NCBI GenBank assembly: GCA_021792955.1
Contig: JAJYTP010000001.1
Span: 67,044 to 131,043, forward strand
DNA length: 64,000 nucleotides
Reading direction: 5' to 3'
DNA from: an archaeon
GTDB lineage: Archaea > Thermoproteota > Nitrososphaeria > Conexivisphaerales > UBA164
A model generated the notes under the pieces. It saw only the letters and a list, made by a program, of their open reading frames with translations, ran no database searches and was not told where the DNA came from. How positions within the stretch are numbered: the first letter of the stretch is position 1; every line of letters starts with the position of its first letter. Below, piece by piece: positions 57,951 through 64,000 of the stretch. The translations under genes and the position numbers were made by a program.

Positions 57951-58212
57951 ACAGCGCTAAGACTCTACAAGGGACATAGAATACAAGTGATGACCAAGGT
58001 GATTACAGACCGGGCTGGGTGGTGCTTTACTAACAATTAAAAAAAATCTATCTATGTACTTCCTTAAGCGCAGCATAATGTTAATCATTATCATCATCAT
58101 CATCATTCATGCCCTACTTGAGACGGATGATAATATCAATCATGATATCAAATGTCGTTAATCGTTTGATGAAATTATTTTAGCCAAATTACCGGTTCAT
58201 GCAGTTTGATAT

Positions 58213-58985
58213 TTAGAAGTTCCCTACGCCCACTCCATAGCCTTTGTTAAACGACTGGAGGGTCGGGTTGGACGATATGGTAGCCCATCCGCCGCTTATT
58301 ATCGATACAGGAATGCGAATTTCTTGGTAAATGTAGGTGGCATTTACTCCACCAAGCATTGGCATAGTAGTTAAGGCATTGGCATAGTAGTTAAGGCGCT
58401 GGCGTTGTGTTTGATTACAGTTAGAGCTCCACAGCTATAATTTTCTGTTATTGTTACATCTGATTAGCTAGAAGGCGGTATGCTGGATAGCGTGCCGGAG
58501 CTGGTATAAATGGGAAGGACTGGGTTAAAGCTGACAGTATAAAGGACTCCTCCTGTCGTGTCCTGGGTCTTCTGATTCACATTTGCTATTTCCAGATATA
58601 CCGTATAGCTGGTTATGTTTAAATCGGTAAGTTGGAGCACTGGAAACATCCCATTACTTACGCCCAGATTTATATTAAGCTGAACTGTATCATTTGCTAA
58701 AGCATTGGGCCAGACCGAAAGGACGTTATGGCTATAATATAGAAGATCGGTGGCGTATGAATTATTGAGCGTGCCGGTGGAGTAATTGTATGGCAACAGG
58801 TACATGACCGTCATGCGCGGCCCCAACGACCCAGGTGGCACGACCGCCGGTCCCGTCCCATGCTGCTGATACACGGTAATGCCTACTGTATATGAAATGA
58901 ACCCTAACATGGCAACCAGGGCAATTATCAGGATGGCGTTTACCTTATGCGCTGTCATTTCAGGTCGTCTATATGCTGGGGACAC
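58213..58985 (-). pseudogene. secreted/surface (pilin-like) protein interrupted by stop and 20-bp tandem duplication
   Basis: ORF 58464-58985 continues in the same frame past TAA: SDVTITENYSCGALTVIKHNASALTTMPM..., then 20-bp duplication shifts frame before LGGVNATYIYQEIRIPVSIISGGWATISSNPTLQSFNKGYGVGVGNF*. Confidence 0.7.
58358..58397. repeat. perfect 20-bp tandem duplication
   Basis: attggcatagtagttaaggc x2. Confidence 0.97.
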
Positions 58986-59083
58986 GCTATTTACGTTTAG
59001 CTGAAACGGCCATTTTACCCATGATCTCCTGAAAGGATGAAGGAGGTGAGCTTTTGATAGGTAAAATCCCGGTTTGAGCTATG
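58968..59083. promoter_or_regulatory. divergent promoter block, copy 1, with imperfect 20-bp inverted repeat
   Basis: arms GCTGAAACGGCCATTTTACC (59000-59019) and GGTAAAATCCCGGTTTGAGC (59060-59079); near-identical to 62261-62373. Confidence 0.85.
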
Positions 59084-59117
59084 GTTATATCCCGGCCGGT
59101 CGTCCATACCCATCATC

Positions 59118-59846
59118 ATGTCCATCAGGAAGGCTACGACGGATGACCTGATCAGGGTGCTGACCCTGGACAGGCCTGGAGATGTTGAGGAACTCAAGCT
59201 GATGGCGGCGGAGATCGATAACGACACGGGCAGGTCGGTGTATAAGGCCATCTACGAAGGAGCGGAGACGGTTTCTGACATAGCAAGGGAGCTCGATATA
59301 TCCATGCAGCTGGTCACCTACCACCTGGAGAAGCTCCTGATGGCCAACCTCATAGAGGAGAGGGGGGATGGGAGCTGGATAAGCCAGAAGGGGAAGAGGG
59401 TGGTGCACTATGTGCCCAGCAGGGCCGCGGTGATCATAGCCCCGTCGCTTGAAGGATTAAGGAAGGAGGGTGAGGAAAGGGTCAGGACCGCGTTCGGGTC
59501 CATCGTGAAGAAGCTGTTCTATTCGGCGGTGATCGGCGCAGCCTCGTTCCTGGCGCTCAACAGGGGCATCGCGGCCCTGTACTACTCCCTTGTTCAGCCC
59601 ATAGCTACTGCACCGACCACGAAAGGGACGACGGTTTCCGGAACCGGCTTTACAAGCGCCAGCACCCTGAACTACATACTTGGCAGCGGCACGGGCCTTT
59701 CAAACGCACCTCCCCCGCTGCCGCTGCTGTTCGCCGTGATCATCCCTCTGACGGTGGGAATCGCCGTCGCCTACCTCTCCTTCAGGTGGTTCAGCAGGAG
59801 GCCTGAAAGAAAAGAAGGAGTTCCGGCACCTTCAACCAGGGCATAG
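59118..59846 (+). CDS. membrane-anchored ArsR-like winged-helix regulator
   Basis: AIYEGAETVSDIARELDISMQLVTYHLEKLLMANLIEERGDG HTH followed by two TMs flanking a Ser/Thr-rich loop. Confidence 0.8.
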   Translation: MSIRKATTDDLIRVLTLDRPGDVEELKLMAAEIDNDTGRSVYKAIYEGAETVSDIARELDISMQLVTYHLEKLLMANLIEERGDGSWISQKGKRVVHYVPSRAAVIIAPSLEGLRKEGEERVRTAFGSIVKKLFYSAVIGAASFLALNRGIAALYYSLVQPIATAPTTKGTTVSGTGFTSASTLNYILGSGTGLSNAPPPLPLLFAVIIPLTVGIAVAYLSFRWFSRRPERKEGVPAPSTRA

Positions 59847-60247
59847 CATTGCGAAGTGAACTGGCCTTTGTATCGCCAAATGCAATATTTCAACGGGTTG
59901 TATCATAGGAAAGGGAACCACGCCGATGACAATAAACAGCGTAATGGCTAAAGGATGGTCACCGTCGACATTACTCAGTTGGGAGCGTAGTCCTGAGAAC
60001 GTCATAGGCTGGTGCGTAAGGGTTATCAAGAAAAGGGAAAGATCTGGAAATCGCAACATCTTAACTGACTAGAATAATAAATTGATTATGGTACGTGCAA
60101 AGTTCAATCAATTGGCGCAAATGGCTTTGAAAGGACCTTACACCATCATTCTAGCCTGGTTACTCCATATTCGGGAAACGGTAAGCGAACAGGCGAAGCG
60201 CATCCCGGTGATTCCGGTTTTGATAGATCGCACGTAATATTATTTTC

Positions 60248-60589
60248 TTAAACGGTAAGGATAGTGGTTTTATCGGGCGGTGACACCTTCTGCCTGGACG
60301 ACGGCAGGCTTGACGCCCTCTTAACCAAGTTAAACATCCTTTCGATGTTCTGGGGCACGTTTATTTCCTTGACCGCCTTTGGGCTTATGCCTTTCCTCAG
60401 GAGATATTGGTGCGCGAATGACCTTGAAATTGAGGTAACTCCAGCGAAATCAATGATTACGGCGCTTATGTTATCTCGCTCCAACTCATCGAAGAAATCA
60501 TCCGCGTTCTGTCTCAATATCAGGTTTGGGGCTACGGCCTCGTTAATGCTCACCCTCCTGTATGCCTTATCCACACCGCTGAACTTCAA
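60248..60589 (-). CDS. STAS-like (DUF4325-type) protein
   Basis: FDELERDNISAVIIDFAGVTSISRSFAHQYLLRK; TTG start with GGGGGT upstream. Confidence 0.7.
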   Translation of the reverse strand: MKFSGVDKAYRRVSINEAVAPNLILRQNADDFFDELERDNISAVIIDFAGVTSISRSFAHQYLLRKGISPKAVKEINVPQNIERMFNLVKRASSLPSSRQKVSPPDKTTILTV

Positions 60590-60642
60590 TATGATTACCC
60601 CCTTTACCTCTTTTCAAACATCCGTACCGCCATATATTAAAC

Positions 60643-61446
60643 TTACTGGAGATACCTGTAGATATCTATCCTGGGTGAATTAAGGGGGATCCGTAAGCTG
60701 ATCAATGTGCCCCTTAGGTGGTGCGCCTTATGCAGCAGGTAGGGCTGGCGCAGGCCTGGGTTAATGTATATCGCACCATATCCAGAGACTATCAATACGT
60801 CACCGCCCAGCGCCTTGGCTATGCTGATGGAAGAACTCAAGCCATATCCCCGCTGTTCGCCACCTTTGCTCGTTGCGCCCTTCGTAGCCTGATCTATGGC
60901 CTCCCAATTGTTTCTATCCGTAAAATTGGCTTTCATGTTCTTATTGAAGCTCCCAGCTATGGTTATACCATCATCCAGGAAGCCAAGCTCTACAAATCCT
61001 TGATTCCTGTAGTATTGAGCCATGGTATAGGCATACTTGAATTCCGAATGCTGGTAGATGTTATCTATCAATTCAAACATGAGATACCGATACGCATCGA
61101 GGTTCACCTTTAGCATGGCCGAATTGTCCAGTAAGTGGTAAAGCGGCTGAAGCGTACTATCGACCATCTTGATATCCTGAGGCAAACGCACTAAGGGCAG
61201 GTAGGACTTGCCCAGGACCGGCTTATCCGTATTCTCAATCATGTAATTTATGTAACCGGCAAGGTTTGAATTCGGCGTATGAAGTGTCGCATGAGCCTTT
61301 CTCATATGGATTAATAATGGAAGCAGGGTCGTAGGGAAGATGAACTGGGCATCCAAGCTTAGCTTTCCCGTATCCTGATGCTTTCGCTTACACTCACAAA
61401 AGAGCAAATAATTTTTCAACAGCTGAGGGTACTCATGATTGGCCAA
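60643..61446 (-). CDS. GHKL/HATPase-fold ATP-binding protein
   Basis: FELIDNIYQHSEF (N-box), VELGFLDDGITIAGSF (G1), GGEQRGYGLSSSISIAKALGGDVLIVSG (G2). Confidence 0.8.
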   Translation of the reverse strand: MANHEYPQLLKNYLLFCECKRKHQDTGKLSLDAQFIFPTTLLPLLIHMRKAHATLHTPNSNLAGYINYMIENTDKPVLGKSYLPLVRLPQDIKMVDSTLQPLYHLLDNSAMLKVNLDAYRYLMFELIDNIYQHSEFKYAYTMAQYYRNQGFVELGFLDDGITIAGSFNKNMKANFTDRNNWEAIDQATKGATSKGGEQRGYGLSSSISIAKALGGDVLIVSGYGAIYINPGLRQPYLLHKAHHLRGTLISLRIPLNSPRIDIYRYLQ

Positions 61447-61768
61447 TTGTATATCGAAGGGGGGGAGCCATTAATAAGCTGTGCGTGAGAGCGGCGTCAG
61501 GTTCTACGATATATGAAAATCGGTCCTGGCTTGCATGAATTCAGCAGACCGTTTACAGGGCTGAACTCCTAAAGGTGGCGGGCAGATGATATAGCTACAG
61601 GAGGCATACCGTTCATTGACGTGCAGGCTCCAGTTTTATGGGTGGTATGGCGGTCCATGACCAGGCTGCCATGAAAGTACATGCGGCCTAAAGTACGAGA
61701 GGCATATAATGTGCCTCATGTTTCGTATTCTAAAGGCGCGTCGCCGTGGGAAGCGATCGCCAAGGATG

Positions 61769-62251
61769 CTATACGGTGGTATCTGGCGAACCGATATTCC
61801 CGCCGCTAGCCCGCTGGTAGAACGAAGTCTGTGTATGCATCACGGACCCGTTATTTTCGATGGTGGACACAAAGTCCCAGTAATATGTGCCGTACGGCGC
61901 ATATATAATATAGCCATAGAATGACTGGTTGCCAGAATATCCCATATTAGCACCCAGAGAAGAAGGCCCGTACTCCTGATAAAGCGTCTGGAAGGTCGCA
62001 TTATGAACCAGAGCATTCCATTGGGAATTGGTTATAGGGATAGGCCAATTGGTTAGTACAGATATATTTATGAAAGTCGAAACCAGCGGGATGACCGGAG
62101 CTGTGGTTACGCTATTACTTGAAACGGATGAATTGGGGGTAGCTAGGCTTGCCACGGCGTGTGCTGTCGGTATGCCGCCAACTGATGGTACTACGAACAT
62201 AAGGCACAGCAAAGCGACAAGCAGAATTGATTTTGAACACCTCATCGTCAT
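61769..62251 (-). CDS. secreted/surface protein
   Basis: signal peptide MRCSKSILLVALLCLMFVVPSVGGIPTAHA; N-glycosylation-rich body. Confidence 0.65.
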   Translation of the reverse strand: MTMRCSKSILLVALLCLMFVVPSVGGIPTAHAVASLATPNSSVSSNSVTTAPVIPLVSTFINISVLTNWPIPITNSQWNALVHNATFQTLYQEYGPSSLGANMGYSGNQSFYGYIIYAPYGTYYWDFVSTIENNGSVMHTQTSFYQRASGGNIGSPDTTV

Positions 62252-62260
62252 TACTGGCCT

Positions 62261-62373
62261 TCTATAGCCGGGACGCTATTTACGTTTAGCTGAAACGGCC
62301 ATTTTACCTATGATCTATTGAAAAAATGAAAGGGGGTGAATTTTTGATAGGTAAAATCCCGGTTTGAGCAATG
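62261..62373. promoter_or_regulatory. divergent promoter block, copy 2
   Basis: arms at 62289-62308 and 62350-62369 identical to copy 1 arms. Confidence 0.85.
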
Positions 62374-62402
62374 AATTTAAGGCTAGAAATGGCGTATAGC
62401 CC

Positions 62403-63133
62403 ATGCGAAGGCAGCTCCTCGCCCTGATCATAGCTATCGTCGTCGGCCTGGTGGCAATAGTGGCGCCTCTGGCATACTATCACTACTACTACTACTACTA
62501 TCGACAGCCCACAGAGCCGGCGGGGGGAGGGGAGCTATGTGGCAGTCTGTGACTTTACCAGACGGGCTCAAGATGTACCTGAACATAACCCCGAGCAGGA
62601 CAGCGCAGCTTGAATATATGACGATCAACATATCGATCATAAACCCGACGGCGCATACTGTTACTATAGACGCGGCTCAGGACTGGCCCATAAATGGGAC
62701 CGCACTGGGTCCCTGTGGAACCGGCGGCCTCCCTATGGGCATAGCCGTCTACGATGGTTATTACACGGGTTCCAACATTACGGCGGCTGGGACACCCCTC
62801 GCCGTGTTCGAGCCGGGCGTCTATGCCTGCATAAGCGTCTATGTCAGGAGCTTTGTGTTTTCACCCTACGGATCTTCGTCCACCCAGAGATCGGGCACAA
62901 ACGGCTCCTTCCATGTGGGTTCATACAGCCTGTCATATCACTTTGTTTTGAGCGGCTTCTGGGTGGGCCAGGGCAACAGCTCCAGCCCGGCCGTCCTCGA
63001 ACCATTTCAACCGGGCCCCTACACCGTTGTAGGCGCGAATGAATGGGGCCAGCTGGTGCTCCTCCATTTCAGAATTGAAGGCGTTTCCGATAGCAATAGC
63101 ACATTTACAGTGACGGGGGGCCAGGACAGCTAA
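62403..63133 (+). pseudogene. surface protein split by frameshift at a G6 run
   Basis: MRRQLLALIIAIVVGLVAIVAPLAYYHYYYYYYRQPTEPAGG (62403 frame) joins MWQSVTLPDG... (62537 frame) if one G is added to the G6 run at 62522-62527. Confidence 0.7.
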
Positions 63134-63140
63134 ATGGGCA

Positions 63141-63830
63141 TCAGGCCTTCAGGAAGAGCTCCTCAGCCAGCAGCAGCGTATCATGCACATCTCCTTCGAT
63201 GTACTCCCTGAACCGTTCCCTGTCGTTCATCCAGAGGTAATGGATTGCCTCCCATTTGTTAAGCTGTCGTTCTTTCATGAGGCTCGAGACTATGTATTTC
63301 GCGTTCCTGAACGGCAGGCCATGGAACCTTACGTGCTGGATAGCCGCTTCAAGGGACAGGAAGTGGGGCGGCGCCCTGTCGACCCTGGCGATTTCGAACC
63401 TGACCGGGTCGATGAGGTCTATGACATACGCCCTCCTGAGCGTGTCCCTGAGGGCCCAGTACCCGGAAAGGTACTTCCCATCCTTCCTGAACCTTTCGTC
63501 GAGCAATCGCAGCTTTACCGACAGGATGGGTAGGTCAAAGTCGCTTATGCCGTATCCCAGGAGGACAAGAGGCCTGTTCTGTTCACAGTACGGGCCGAAC
63601 CTGCTGAAGATGGCCTCGAATTCCTGTTCCTCGGTCTCCTCCTTGACTATGAAATCGGATACCTCGATGCCGCCGGCGCCCCTCCTGGCCACGGAGAGGC
63701 TTAGCATTGCCCTGCTAGGGTCATAGGGCGTTTCCAGGCTCGCCTCGATGTCGAGGGACACCACCCTGTTCCATGCATCGTTCCTGCGGAGGTAGTCAAC
63801 CACCGCCCGCTGGAGGTCGTCGTAATTCAT
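63141..63830 (-). CDS. stand-alone DEDD 3'-5' exonuclease-like protein (family B polymerase exonuclease type)
   Basis: VVSLDIEAS (Exo I), LLGYGISDFDLPIL (Exo II), YIEGDVHDTLLLAE (Exo III). Confidence 0.65.
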   Translation of the reverse strand: MNYDDLQRAVVDYLRRNDAWNRVVSLDIEASLETPYDPSRAMLSLSVARRGAGGIEVSDFIVKEETEEQEFEAIFSRFGPYCEQNRPLVLLGYGISDFDLPILSVKLRLLDERFRKDGKYLSGYWALRDTLRRAYVIDLIDPVRFEIARVDRAPPHFLSLEAAIQHVRFHGLPFRNAKYIVSSLMKERQLNKWEAIHYLWMNDRERFREYIEGDVHDTLLLAEELFLKA

Positions 63831-64000
63831 GCCACGACTAACGGCACTCCAGCTATTAAGCGTTGCAGAAAGCTCGGCCGTGATGTAACGGCGCCCTCCA
63901 AACCCGGATATTGTTGATCCCCATATGCAGGCCGAATTCGGCTAATCGGTAGCTGGAAATTAACCAGTATTAGACCACCATGTGTGGCCCTTCGGAACGG

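Noticed and set aside
58081-58120. (ATC)n stretch as CRISPR or regulatory repeat
   Set aside because: Simple trinucleotide microsatellite (atcattatcatcatcatcatcat); no repeat-spacer organisation. No CRISPR array was seen anywhere in the window.
59860-60060. 54-codon open stretch (GKGTTPMTINSVMAKGWSPSTLLSWERSPENVIGWCVRVIKKRERSGN) as transposase remnant
   Set aside because: No family motif I can recognise; insufficient evidence.

Overview
Archaeal chromosomal window. Two tRNAs have standard archaeal architecture, there is a canonical L22-S3-L29-Rnp1-S17...L15-SecY-AdkA ribosomal cluster, and archaeal PEP carboxylase, Trm1 and DnaG are present. The lineage is probably Thermoplasmata-like, but that is inference. 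From 1 to about 36 kb the content is ordinary housekeeping: ClC channel, tungstate/molybdate-type ABC transporter, TtuA-like protein, PEPC, Hsp20, Trm1, RtcB, dihydroorotase, DnaG, the ribosomal cluster, AdkA, a DUF106/EMC3-like protein, PRPP synthetase and HtpX. From about 36.3 to 56.6 kb lies what looks like an integrated mobile or conjugative element. It has VirB4-, VirB6-, VirD4/HerA-, VirB11- and VirB2-like proteins, a ParB-like protein, a possible highly divergent TFB (TFIIB-like) protein, a DNA methyltransferase, DUF1286 and metabolic cargo. No integrase or relaxase is recognisable. The most striking signal is a near-identical CTTAAAAGG box about 25 bp upstream of most element start codons, in either orientation and in two cases shared by divergent genes. 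This suggests an element-specific leaderless promoter class, possibly read by the TFB-like protein. Other notable signals: a 3 x 22-bp iteron array with a hairpin (candidate origin or centromere); a decayed VapBC; an IS110-type remnant; a GHKL-ATPase plus STAS-like (DUF4325-like) gene pair; a duplicated ~110-bp divergent promoter block with an internal 20-bp inverted repeat; two surface-protein genes broken by slippage-type mutations; and a tRNA-Met-like gene with two insertions.
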